Shown: positions 1 to 8,951 of the stretch, piece after piece | Numbering within the stretch: position 1 is the stretch's first letter | How the letters are laid out: each line of letters starts with the position of its first letter | DNA from: Candidatus Iainarchaeum sp. | GTDB lineage: Archaea; Iainarchaeota; Iainarchaeia; Iainarchaeales; DTGL01 | Reading direction: 5' to 3' | DNA: 37,727 nucleotides | NCBI GenBank assembly: GCA_021163505.1 | Contig: JAGGVE010000018.1 | Span: forward strand, 1-37,727 | The notes under the pieces: model-generated | What the model was told of the DNA's origin: nothing | What the model saw: the letters and a program-made list of their open reading frames with translations, nothing else | Databases searched by the model: none | Program-made: the position numbers and the translations under genes

Positions 1-391
1 CGCTATCCCCCTGGCAGAGAGGTCTGCCTAAAAAGGTTCGCTTAAGTATGCGGTTATAACCTGAGGCGATTATTCGAATTCTTTGGGTTGGAGCCAACAC
101 CACTTCGCGGGCTTCTTTATAGTTCGCCTTTCTAACAAGCACTGTGTCGCCTAAACCAACACCAGCATTGTGCCTTATAAAACTGTCCATTCGTATTACG
201 CTTTTGCCTTCATCTTCCGGGCGAGCAGGCCACACTATAGCTGCAGTAGTGCGCGAACCTATTATCTCAACTATATCGCCGCTAGTTACATTTAGCATTT
301 CTTTTGTTTCCCTATCTAAAGTAACAATATTTCTGCCTACATGTGCAGGATCGGCATCCTGAACCTTAAGCCTTACTTCAGCACGTTCCAT
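1..391 (-). CDS. CDC48/VCP-type AAA+ ATPase, N-terminal (double-psi barrel) domain, partial (runs off window start)
   Basis: Hand translation from ATG at 391: MERAEVRLKVQDADPAHVGRNIVTLDRETKEMLNVTSGDIVEIVGSRTTAAIVWPARPEDEGKSVIRMDSFIRHNAGVGLGDTVLVRKANYKEAREVVLAPTQ..., typical of archaeal CDC48 N domains. Confidence 0.85.
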   Translation of the reverse strand, partial: MERAEVRLKVQDADPAHVGRNIVTLDRETKEMLNVTSGDIVEIIGSRTTAAIVWPARPEDEGKSVIRMDSFIRHNAGVGLGDTVLVRKANYKEAREVVLAPTQRIRIIASGYNRILKRTFLGRPLCQGDS

Positions 392-437
392 TATGATTCC
401 ACCGCATATAAAAAGAGAATTGCAAATAAATAAAAAA

Positions 438-1238
438 CTACTTTGGTAACTCAACATTATCTGCTGGCAACATCGCTATTATCTCATCTAAATTTAGAGT
501 TGTGTTAAGCTTTCTTTCCATTATGCTCTTTAATACCTTTGCAACCTCGCTCTTCCTTTTTGAACCGGGAACTATTTTAAAGCTCATTATCGCGTGCTTC
601 TGTACTGCTGTAGCAGGTCCTGAAATTATGCGGTAGTATTCATCAACTTTTTCAACACCGATTGCAAAATCTAGCGGAGTATTTTTAAACCACTCGCGCT
701 TTCCATAAATCATAAATGCTCCTTTGCCCAAAGCCTCGCCGCTCGGTGCCTTTTTTGATACCTGCTCCGGCTTTACAGAATAAACATCTATTGCAGCTAA
801 GCCCTGCTGCCATGCCTTGCTATAAACTGCTGCAAATATCGCGGCTTCTTTTTTTGTCTGTTCAGTAACTTTTCTGTTAGCGGTTTTTACAATGCAGTGG
901 GCTGCACCCTGTATGTCTGCATGGAAATAAAGATCTTCTGGCTGCATGTAGCGCTTTATTAATAGCTCGTTTGTTTTTGCATCCTTGCCAGCCAATACAA
1001 GGAAACCATCGCTTGAAAAAAACCAGTGGAACTTTTCGTACCATTCGCGTGGCCTTTTCTTAAGCGGTTTTGCTTTCTGCTCAGTGAGCTTCTTTTGCTT
1101 AAGCTCTGCGATCTTCGCTTCAACCTCTTTTATTGCTTGCTCTATGCGCTTCGCTTTGCTATAAGCCTTCTTACTTTTTTCGAAGTAAAGCGAAGCGTTT
1201 TTATGCAGGCTTTCATCAAGGTCCAATTCAATATCCAT
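438..1238 (-). CDS. NFACT-R (DUF814) RNA-binding domain protein; coiled coil plus NFACT-R only, corresponding to the C-terminal half of NEMF/Rqc2
   Basis: WYEKFHWFFSSDGFLVLAGKDAKTNELLIKRYMQPEDLYFHADIQGAAHCIVK... is characteristic of NFACT-R; the NFACT-N half is absent from this ORF. Confidence 0.85.
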   Translation of the reverse strand: MDIELDLDESLHKNASLYFEKSKKAYSKAKRIEQAIKEVEAKIAELKQKKLTEQKAKPLKKRPREWYEKFHWFFSSDGFLVLAGKDAKTNELLIKRYMQPEDLYFHADIQGAAHCIVKTANRKVTEQTKKEAAIFAAVYSKAWQQGLAAIDVYSVKPEQVSKKAPSGEALGKGAFMIYGKREWFKNTPLDFAIGVEKVDEYYRIISGPATAVQKHAIMSFKIVPGSKRKSEVAKVLKSIMERKLNTTLNLDEIIAMLPADNVELPK

Positions 1239-1239
1239 C

Positions 1240-1788
1240 CTAAAGCCCCTGCTTAGAGCGCTTTATTATCTCCACTATAGATTTTGTTCTGGAAGCGCTT
1301 TTATATATTGGCTCTGTTGTAAAAAATATCTGCCTGTCGCGTATTAAATCATAAATGCCCGGTACTTTTTCAAAGTAATGCTCTTCAGTGTGCTTTCTGT
1401 AAGATTCAACATCTCTGTAAATGTGCCTCGCAATGAGGTTCCAGTTGCCAGAACCAAGCATTCCTGAAAACCAATACATATGTGGATCTTTAGCTACTTG
1501 TTCTAAAAATGCATCCATCGCTTTCTTCCTTGAAAGGTCTGCCTGAAACAGAGTTGTTACCTCTAGATTGTAGCCAAGCACCCGAAAGTTTATTTTTGGG
1601 CCATAGCCTTGAATCAGACCTGCTTTCTCAAGGAAATCCAAGGAGCTTATTATTGTAGCTTTGTGGAAGCCTGTATAATGCTTTATCTGTTTTATATTGG
1701 GCTTTACTGAGCCTTTTTTGAGCAAAGCCTCCAAAACAGCTATTCTAACAGCATCGGTAATAGACATTTTTGTAGCCAATTCCACCAC
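1240..1788 (-). CDS. Lrp/AsnC-like winged-helix transcriptional regulator
   Basis: N-terminal HTH (IKQIKHYTGFHKATIISSLDFLEKAGLIQGYGPKINFRVLGY) followed by a RAM-like ligand domain. Confidence 0.6.
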   Translation of the reverse strand: MVELATKMSITDAVRIAVLEALLKKGSVKPNIKQIKHYTGFHKATIISSLDFLEKAGLIQGYGPKINFRVLGYNLEVTTLFQADLSRKKAMDAFLEQVAKDPHMYWFSGMLGSGNWNLIARHIYRDVESYRKHTEEHYFEKVPGIYDLIRDRQIFFTTEPIYKSASRTKSIVEIIKRSKQGL

Positions 1789-1889
1789 CTTTTAATGTAC
1801 CAAAAGTAGAACCAAAAGGGCTAAAAATATACCTTTCGTACAGAAAAAAGGGAATAATCTCTTTATATAAGTTGGTGGTGTATATATAT

Positions 1890-2012
1890 GTAAAAATTTC
1901 CACAGGAGGGTTGTACAAAGGTCAAAAACTAGCTGAGGAATGGGGGGCGGCTCACCAAGCTGAAATTGGTTCCAAAAAGGCCCCTCATCATCCTCTTGGT
2001 TTTGCTTTTTTT
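1890..2012 (+). ncRNA. Candidate small structured RNA (boundaries approximate)
   Basis: TATA-like ctttatataa at 1861-1870, then a nested hairpin: 1923-1929/1998-2004, 1935-1939/1991-1995, 1942-1948/1980-1986 (7 bp G:C rich), 1954-1958/1966-1970 (ACCAA/TTGGT), followed by T7 at 2006-2012. No convincing protein in the interval. Confidence 0.4.
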
Positions 2013-2048
2013 GCGCTTCCCCTTCCTTTCTTTTTTTATTTGCACTAA

Positions 2049-2897
2049 TTAGCAAGAGCTATTTAAATCCACATAAAGTCTTTCAAGTTCAGAGAGCGAA
2101 TCTTGCATATTTGCGTAGCTCTGTGCTAGCGACTCCGCATTGAGATTGTAAGCTAGCGCTTCCTCAAAGAGCTTCTCTGCCTCTGCACTCAAAGCTTTTG
2201 CTTCACTTATTTTACTTTGAAGGGAAGACAAGCTGTTACAATCAACATCTGCAATGGCAATGCTTTCGAAAAACTTCTTCGCTTTCAGATTAAGAGAACA
2301 AAGCTTTCCGGAAAACATAGCCAGCTCGGCTTTTCTTTTAGCATCTTCTATTGCTTTTTCATCTACGCGTAGCAACATAACGTTGCTCTGCTTTGCCTCC
2401 TCAGCATAACTCTGCGAAAATTTCTCTATTAAGCTGTTTAGCGTTCTTGCTTTTACCAAAAGCGCTTCGAGCTTAGAAGCAAACGATGAGAACGAAAGAA
2501 GTTTATTGCAGTCCTGCTCAGAAGCTCTTTGCAGATCTTTTTCAGGCAATACTTTGAAAAGAAAGTATGCGTCCTTAGACTCGAATAATGCGAGCTTCTC
2601 TTCGAGGAAATCTGCAAAGAGCAGGGCTATATTAGAATAGCTTAATTCAGGAAATGGCTTTGAAGCTTCAAGCTTTGTTTTTATTGCACTCAGTTTAGCT
2701 AGCGTTTGCTCTTTTTCTTTGTTAGTGAGCATGAGCATTTTGGGCTGCTTCAAATATGTTATATTTAAATCCTTCCAGAGAGAAAAAGCCTGTTGCTCAG
2801 CAGGTTGCTGAGTCTCAATACATGCACTCATAAATAATAAAATTGCAAACAAAGCAGTGGGAAATAAAACTTTATTCGTTATTATTTTGCTCACCAT
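2049..2897 (-). CDS. Hypothetical lipoprotein-like secreted protein, helical
   Basis: Signal peptide with lipobox-like LFMSAC at the N terminus; long charged helical remainder; start overlaps the 3' end of the topoisomerase gene. Confidence 0.6.
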   Translation of the reverse strand: MVSKIITNKVLFPTALFAILLFMSACIETQQPAEQQAFSLWKDLNITYLKQPKMLMLTNKEKEQTLAKLSAIKTKLEASKPFPELSYSNIALLFADFLEEKLALFESKDAYFLFKVLPEKDLQRASEQDCNKLLSFSSFASKLEALLVKARTLNSLIEKFSQSYAEEAKQSNVMLLRVDEKAIEDAKRKAELAMFSGKLCSLNLKAKKFFESIAIADVDCNSLSSLQSKISEAKALSAEAEKLFEEALAYNLNAESLAQSYANMQDSLSELERLYVDLNSSC

Positions 2898-4935
2898 TAT
2901 TTTTCTTCTTCATTTTATTTTTCCATTCCTCTTTGCTTTTACAATTTGGGTCTATGCACATTTTATATGAATAGCGCCTGCCGGTAACCTTTATCATTGG
3001 TTTTCCACAAACAGGACATTTTTCGGCAAGCGGTTCAATTTTTCCTTTCTGTGGTAAAGGAAATGTCACTGTGCATTTGGGGTAATTTGTACAACCTAAA
3101 AAGCGTTTTCCACTTTTACTCCTGCGCACAACCAGGCTGCCATCGCAGTGCTCGGCTGTGCAGGCGAATTGCTTTCTATCTTCAAATATTGCTTTTCTGA
3201 GCTCCTGGCCAATGCTAACTTTATTTTCAAGAAGTTGATCCAACACTTGCAAAAGCAACTTTCGCGAATCTTCAACAACGCTCTTTTTGCTTCGCTTTCC
3301 CAGAGCAATTTCATCCATTTCTTTTTCAAGGTTTGCCGTCATCTCTGGTTTTAAAATGAGGCCATCGTGCTTTTCCAGCGAATCGATCACAGCAAACGCG
3401 ATCCTATTTGGAATTATCGCCTTATTGCCTTTTATATAGCCTCTAGCATAAAGCTTCTGGATGATTTCATGGCGAGTTGATTTTGTACCTAAGCCAAGGT
3501 CTGCCATCGCTTTTATCAATGCACTTTGCGAATACCTGGCAGGTGGCTTCGTTTTCTTTTCGTGAAGCTTCATATCCAACAGCTTTACTGTTTCGCCTTC
3601 TTTTAATTTTGGCAACAATACTTCGTTTGCCTGGCTATATGGATACACTTTCTTCCATCCAAGCTCGATGTAGTGCTGACCTCTTGCTATAAAGGGTTCA
3701 TTGCCAACAAGGATTTCGGTTGCTATAGTTTCAACAACCGCATCGCTGCTCAAAGTAGCTAAAAACCTTCTGCAGATAAGCTCGTAGATTTTTGCATGTG
3801 CATCGCTAAGCCTCTCTTTAGGTAAAGCAACTGGATGTATTGGTGGATGGTCCTTTGCCGATTTGCCGCGCGATGGCACAAGCCTTTCTTTGCTTAGAAG
3901 CTCTTTTGCAATGTTGCTTACTGGATTGTAAGCTGTCAATGTTTGGACTATTTTGCGCAAATTTATTGTTGCAGGGTAAGCAGCATTATCTGTGCGGGGA
4001 TAGCTTATGTAACCTAAGTTATAGAGATCCTCAGCGAGGCTCATCGCTCTAGCTGCAGAGAAACCGAGCGAGGTGGCAGCCCTTAAAAAGCTTGTGGTAT
4101 TGAATGGCTCTGGTCTTTTGAGAGTCTTTTCTTTTATTGTGATTTTTGAAACAACCCCAAAAGGTTCTTTCTTTTTTAATACCGCTAACGCTTTTTCCCT
4201 CTCCCAGAAGCGACCCTGCTTATGCAGAGCTGAAAATTTCTTAGAATCTTTTTCAAATATTGCTTCAACTTCCCAATAAGGTTTTGGTTTGAAAGCGAGT
4301 ATTTCCTTTTCGCGATCAACAATTAATGCCAAGGTGGGGCTCTGAACCCTGCCTGCTGAGAGAAACTCTTTGCCGAGCTGTCCAGAAACTAAAGAAAGGA
4401 ACCTTGTGAGAACTGCGCCCCAAATCAAATCGATTTCTCTTCTAGCATTGGCTGAATCTGCAAGATTGAAATCAAGCTCTTTAAGCGCATTAAACGCCTG
4501 CTCAACATCCTGCTTTGTTATTGCTGAAAATACTGCGCGCTTTGTTTCTATGTTTGGATTTGTTTCCTGCAAGCATTCCAAAGCTTCTAAAGCGATGCTT
4601 TCACCTTCGCGATCATAGTCTGTAGCAAAGATCGCTATATTGAACTGGGTTGCGAGCTCCTTCAGTAAAGAAATAATATTGCGCTCCTTTTCAGTATATT
4701 CTATATTGCTATAAACAAGAGCCTTGAGGTCTGTGCCAACCCAAGGTGAATAACGCTTCGGAAAATCAACATCCTTTATATGGCCTCTTAGCGGAATCAC
4801 CACGCAGGACTCGTTATTCCTTTCAAAGTGATAAGTGGGCACGCTATTTATTCTCTTTTCAGTTACTTTGCTGTCTGCAAGAAGCTCTGCTATGCGCCTG
4901 CCTGCAATTGGCTTTTCTGCAACAATGAGTTTCAT
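2872..4935 (-). CDS. topA: DNA topoisomerase I (type IA)
   Basis: Toprim start MKLIVAEKPIAGRRIAELL, ATDYDREGE, catalytic GYISYPRTDN, C-terminal zinc-finger CxxC repeats. Confidence 0.95.
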   Translation of the reverse strand: MKLIVAEKPIAGRRIAELLADSKVTEKRINSVPTYHFERNNESCVVIPLRGHIKDVDFPKRYSPWVGTDLKALVYSNIEYTEKERNIISLLKELATQFNIAIFATDYDREGESIALEALECLQETNPNIETKRAVFSAITKQDVEQAFNALKELDFNLADSANARREIDLIWGAVLTRFLSLVSGQLGKEFLSAGRVQSPTLALIVDREKEILAFKPKPYWEVEAIFEKDSKKFSALHKQGRFWEREKALAVLKKKEPFGVVSKITIKEKTLKRPEPFNTTSFLRAATSLGFSAARAMSLAEDLYNLGYISYPRTDNAAYPATINLRKIVQTLTAYNPVSNIAKELLSKERLVPSRGKSAKDHPPIHPVALPKERLSDAHAKIYELICRRFLATLSSDAVVETIATEILVGNEPFIARGQHYIELGWKKVYPYSQANEVLLPKLKEGETVKLLDMKLHEKKTKPPARYSQSALIKAMADLGLGTKSTRHEIIQKLYARGYIKGNKAIIPNRIAFAVIDSLEKHDGLILKPEMTANLEKEMDEIALGKRSKKSVVEDSRKLLLQVLDQLLENKVSIGQELRKAIFEDRKQFACTAEHCDGSLVVRRSKSGKRFLGCTNYPKCTVTFPLPQKGKIEPLAEKCPVCGKPMIKVTGRRYSYKMCIDPNCKSKEEWKNKMKKKNNGEQNNNE

Positions 4936-5039
4936 CTACACCACTATAAAGAAATATTATTGTAAATAAAACATTTATAAAAGAAATAGAATAAGAAAGG
5001 CGTGAGAAAAATTTAGCGTTATTGAGAAATAGAAAAGGA

Positions 5040-5047
5040 TATAAATA
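5040..5047 (+). promoter_or_regulatory. TATA-box (tataaata) for the downstream antiporter gene
   Basis: ggatataaatacc centred about 27 bp upstream of the ATG at 5071, predicting a leaderless or near-leaderless transcript. Confidence 0.55.
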
Positions 5048-5070
5048 CCCATCAACCTTTCTATTAAAAT

Positions 5071-6270
5071 ATGATTATTCTCACAATTGAGCTTACAAGC
5101 GTGTTGAACATATTGACGCAGATAGCGATAATCTTAGCGTTGGGCTTTGCTTTAAAGCTCTTCTGTGAAAAAACCAACATGCCGTTTATAGTTGCTCTCA
5201 TTTTAAGTGGTACTTTGCTTGCAAGTGTTTCTCTGTTAAAAATCGAAGAGCTTGGTGTTATTCCAGACACTTTAAGAATGCTCGCGTTGATTATTGTTGT
5301 TTTCGCAAATGGGTTTTACCTTAAGCTCGAGAATCTTCTGAAGCAGGGAACACTAATAGTTACGCTTTCAACCCTTGGTGTATTATTAACTGCTTCAATA
5401 GTTGCATTGATTTCGCATGCTTTGCTTGGCTTAGCTTTGCTGCCAGCACTATTTATGGGAGCAATACTTAGCGGCACAGACCCTGCGGTGGTCGCAAACC
5501 TCCTTAAAAAGATGCCAGAAAAGCTTCAGACAATCCTTAACATGGAATCCATACTAAATCAGCCACTTACTGTAATTCTTCCAATTATAATATTTGATTT
5601 TGCGATAGCTAAAACGCCCTTGCCCATTGCTGTGCCGATATATTTTGGAAAGCTCATAGTGCTTGTGAGCATTGGTTTTATTACTGGACTTATCGGCTTT
5701 TTTATTGGGCAAAAGGTGCTCAAGCTTGCTGGCGTCGAGCTGGAGGAAATCGCTGGTTTGGTAGTGGCTTTAAGCGTATTTGCACTTGCTGAAAACCTTG
5801 GCGGCTCGGGCATACTTGCAGTTGGGATAACAAGCATTTTGCTGAATTCATCAAAAGCAGCGGTTAAGGAAACGTTCTCTGAATTCAATCGCGAATTAGC
5901 TCTGCTTTTCACAATATTTGTGTTTGTGATGTTTGGAATGCAATTCCCAGTACAGCTTCTCAGCACCTTAGAAATAACGAGGTTTGATGTTATTGTTGTT
6001 ATATTTTCAGTTGTAACTGCGCGGCTATTCACTGTTGCAGTAGTGAGCTACAAAAGTGGCTTAAGCTGGAACGAGCGCTTAAAGCTCGGATTGATTGCTC
6101 CAAAAGGAATGGGCCCTGCTGCCTTAGCGCCATTAGCTCTTACAATGGCCACTACTTCAGAATTCGTCAGCATGCAGGCTGCGCTCACCATAATGAAAAT
6201 AGTTTATTTGACAATTATTATAAGCGCTCTATTGAGCATTATCGCAGCAAATCTAATCAATAACGACTAA
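5071..6270 (+). CDS. Cation/proton antiporter (CPA superfamily, Na+/H+ exchanger-like)
   Basis: About 12 hydrophobic helices; GAILSGTDPAVVANLLKK motif typical of CPA1 NhaP-like exchangers. Confidence 0.85.
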   Translation: MIILTIELTSVLNILTQIAIILALGFALKLFCEKTNMPFIVALILSGTLLASVSLLKIEELGVIPDTLRMLALIIVVFANGFYLKLENLLKQGTLIVTLSTLGVLLTASIVALISHALLGLALLPALFMGAILSGTDPAVVANLLKKMPEKLQTILNMESILNQPLTVILPIIIFDFAIAKTPLPIAVPIYFGKLIVLVSIGFITGLIGFFIGQKVLKLAGVELEEIAGLVVALSVFALAENLGGSGILAVGITSILLNSSKAAVKETFSEFNRELALLFTIFVFVMFGMQFPVQLLSTLEITRFDVIVVIFSVVTARLFTVAVVSYKSGLSWNERLKLGLIAPKGMGPAALAPLALTMATTSEFVSMQAALTIMKIVYLTIIISALLSIIAANLINND

Positions 6271-6740
6271 AACCGCTTCTGCATTATGCTTGCGGGCAGT
6301 GTATTCTTTTTTTGCAACTGTTCAAGAACAACAAGTGTCTTTATATCGAGCACACCATCCAAAGAGCCAAGCCTTTCAATAAAATCCTTTATTGCAGTCA
6401 TATCGGGCAGAACAGCTTTAACAAGCAGATTGTATTCGCCAAGCACCTGGTAGACTTCCATAACATGCTCAAAGTTTTCTATGCGCTTGAGCAAATCCTT
6501 ATTCTTTGAAAGGTCTGATCTTATCTGTACAAACACCGGCTTTTCGAAGCCGAGGACATCATAGTTTATTTCTGCTTTTATGCCAGCAAGCACGCCTTTT
6601 CTTTTAAGGGATTCGACGCGCTTCTTTATCGCAACATCTGTGAGCTGTGTTTCTTCTGCAATTGCTCTGTAGCTTATGCGGCCATCCTCAACAAGTTTTT
6701 TGAGAATGTGAAAATCTATTCTATCCAATGTCACAATCAT
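6267..6740 (-). CDS. Lrp/AsnC family transcriptional regulator
   Basis: MIVTLDRIDFHILKKLVEDGRISYRAIAEETQLTDVAIKKRVESLKRKGVLAG HTH plus RAM domain; internal Met preferred over the ORF-track start at 6806. Confidence 0.88.
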   Translation of the reverse strand: MIVTLDRIDFHILKKLVEDGRISYRAIAEETQLTDVAIKKRVESLKRKGVLAGIKAEINYDVLGFEKPVFVQIRSDLSKNKDLLKRIENFEHVMEVYQVLGEYNLLVKAVLPDMTAIKDFIERLGSLDGVLDIKTLVVLEQLQKKNTLPASIMQKRF

Positions 6741-6875
6741 CCCAAAGCCCCCAAAGCCCTTATTAACAAAATAAAACCAGAAATTAATAAAAAGTTTGCT
6801 TTTCAAAATAAAATCGTTATAACCTTTAGTTTCTTATACATAAACCAAAATTGCTGTTGGGAGCCCTACAAAACG

Positions 6876-7616
6876 CTAACCCACGAATTCGCTCTTCTTG
6901 ATGAGATGGAATTTCAACATATAAAGGTAGGTCTTCAATACTTCAATAAACGGTACTACGAATATAAGCACTATAAGCAGCGCAACGAATTCGCCAACAA
7001 AAAGCTCAATAAAAAACAAATCAAGCAGATACTCTATAAATGCTACAATTGCTAAAAGCGCTGAGCCAACAAACAATACAATAAATGCTGATTTGGGATT
7101 CCTCTTTACAAAGCTTACGCTTTCGAGAAGCGCATTTTTTAGTGTAACCTCATCCACAACAAGCGCTTGTGGAACAAAAAGGAAGAGCAGGCCGATTATA
7201 AGCATAGCAATATATGCAATAAAAACAGTGTAAGCGCTCGCTGTTGAAACAGCTAACGAAACACCAAAAAATAAGAGGAAAAGCAGTGAGTAGAAGATGA
7301 AAAGCCTGAGCGAAAATTTCTTAATCATCTCGTCGAGATAAAATTCAACCTTGACCTTGCTCAGATCGCGCCTAACACTGAACACCATAAGTGAAACAAA
7401 GAAGGAAAAAGGCGCGAGGAAAATTATCGCCAAAAGAATTTGTATTATAGAGTATTGTGAAAGCTCATACTCAAGGAATAAGGTGCCTGAAGAGACAAAA
7501 ATGCCTGAACCAAAGAAAGGCACAATAAAAATGGGTACAAATAAAAGCAGTAGTGCAAAGAGCAATGCAACCTTTATATTTGCAACATACTCGTTGAACG
7601 CTTTTGCCAGCACCAT
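6876..7616 (-). CDS. Hypothetical multi-pass membrane protein
   Basis: Six or so hydrophobic segments; good coding character. Confidence 0.6.
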   Translation of the reverse strand: MVLAKAFNEYVANIKVALLFALLLLFVPIFIVPFFGSGIFVSSGTLFLEYELSQYSIIQILLAIIFLAPFSFFVSLMVFSVRRDLSKVKVEFYLDEMIKKFSLRLFIFYSLLFLLFFGVSLAVSTASAYTVFIAYIAMLIIGLLFLFVPQALVVDEVTLKNALLESVSFVKRNPKSAFIVLFVGSALLAIVAFIEYLLDLFFIELFVGEFVALLIVLIFVVPFIEVLKTYLYMLKFHLIKKSEFVG

Positions 7617-7670
7617 AGAACCAAATAAATATGGTTAGAAAATGAATAAAAATGGTTTTGCTCGCAAATC

Positions 7671-8918
7671 CTATTCATCAATAACTTTCCCTATGAGGTG
7701 CGTTGGTTTTGCGTCGATTATTTCAACGTTAGCGAACTTGCAGAAAAGGTCTTCTTCTATCACAACTGGTTTGTAAGCGTTAGTTCTTGCAACGAAGTTT
7801 CCTTTGGAGCCGTGCTCTGAAACAAGCACTTCGAATCTTTTTCCAATAAACTTTTTATTGTTCTCAAGCGCGATTTCGCGGCAAAGCTTGGAAAGAACCC
7901 TGCTTCGAGCTTTTATTTGTCTGCCATGCAGTTGCTTCATGTTTGCTGCTGCAGAACCAGGCCTTGCACCAAAGCGAGAAACATTTACAATATCCGGCTT
8001 TACACGCTTTATAAGCTCTAGCGTTTTTTCAAAATCTTCCTGTGTTTCTGTTGGGAAGCCAACAATAACATCTGTTGCAATTGTGGCATTGGGGAAGCGC
8101 TTACGGGCTTTATTCACCAATTCAACAAAATCGCTAACAGCATAGCCCCTGCCCATCGCCTTTAGTACGCTATCAGAGCCGCTCTGCACTGGCAGGTGGA
8201 AAAACTTATAAACGCGGTCATCTTGCATCACATCAAGCAGTTTATCGAAGAAGCGCTTAGCGTGCTGTGGGTTCATCATCCCTATGCGAACGCGGTATTT
8301 CCCAGAATTTTTTAGGAGCTTGGCAAGCAACTCGCTTAAATCTGTTTTTAAATCAAAGCCGTAGCAACCAGCATCTGTAGCTGTTAGCCAGACCTCTTTG
8401 GAGCGCTTTATTGCCTGCTTAAATGCATCGTTTATTTCTTCTATCGGATAGCTTTTAAGCGTGCCGCGAGCAATCCAAACGCAGCAATAGGTGCATCTAT
8501 TCAGGCATCCTCTCGCAATAGGGATTATTGAGATGCAATTATTATAAGGCAAGGCTCTCGCTTTCGGCGAATAGTCAAGCTTTATATTGAAATAATCTGC
8601 CAAGGCTGAGGGGTCAACACCGAAAAGCAGCGCTTGCGGAAAGAGTTCAGCAAGCCTCTTCCCGTTTATCTCAACAAGGCAGCCAATAACTACGAGCTTG
8701 AAATGGTATTTCTCTGCTAAAGAACTTAGCTTTTTCAGCCTGGAGATTATCTTTTCTTCAGTAGGTGTCTTCACCGCACAGGTATTTATTATGCAAAAGT
8801 CCGCTTTTTCTGGTGCTGTTACAATTTTGTAGCCTGCCTCACTGAACGCATGCCTGAGCTTTTCAGTGTCCGCTTTGTTCAGCGCGCAGCCATACCACTC
8901 TATATAAACTTTTGCCAT
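7671..8918 (-). CDS. tRNA methylthiotransferase (radical SAM, MtaB/CDKAL1-like, t6A37 to ms2t6A37)
   Basis: UPF0004 start VYIEWYGCALNKADTEKL, radical SAM GCLNRCTYCCVWIARG, HLPVQSGSDSVLKAMGRGY, C-terminal TRAM-like domain. Confidence 0.9.
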   Translation of the reverse strand: MAKVYIEWYGCALNKADTEKLRHAFSEAGYKIVTAPEKADFCIINTCAVKTPTEEKIISRLKKLSSLAEKYHFKLVVIGCLVEINGKRLAELFPQALLFGVDPSALADYFNIKLDYSPKARALPYNNCISIIPIARGCLNRCTYCCVWIARGTLKSYPIEEINDAFKQAIKRSKEVWLTATDAGCYGFDLKTDLSELLAKLLKNSGKYRVRIGMMNPQHAKRFFDKLLDVMQDDRVYKFFHLPVQSGSDSVLKAMGRGYAVSDFVELVNKARKRFPNATIATDVIVGFPTETQEDFEKTLELIKRVKPDIVNVSRFGARPGSAAANMKQLHGRQIKARSRVLSKLCREIALENNKKFIGKRFEVLVSEHGSKGNFVARTNAYKPVVIEEDLFCKFANVEIIDAKPTHLIGKVIDE

Positions 8919-8951
8919 TTAAAAAAGCTTGCAAGGAAAAGAAAAAATAGG

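Noticed and set aside
1935-1995. C/D box sRNA on the minus strand (ATGATGA-like C box at about 1987-1993)
   Set aside because: No matching CTGA D box at a suitable distance.
1890-2012. SRP RNA or RNase P RNA
   Set aside because: Too short and lacks the SRP helix 8 GGAAGG/GAGCAG signature and the RNase P ACAGAA-type conserved regions.
1792-2055. 87-aa minus-strand ORF
   Set aside because: No protein-like family features; overlaps the candidate structured RNA.
5559-6032. 157-aa minus-strand ORF
   Set aside because: Antisense to the antiporter gene, which has a strong family match.
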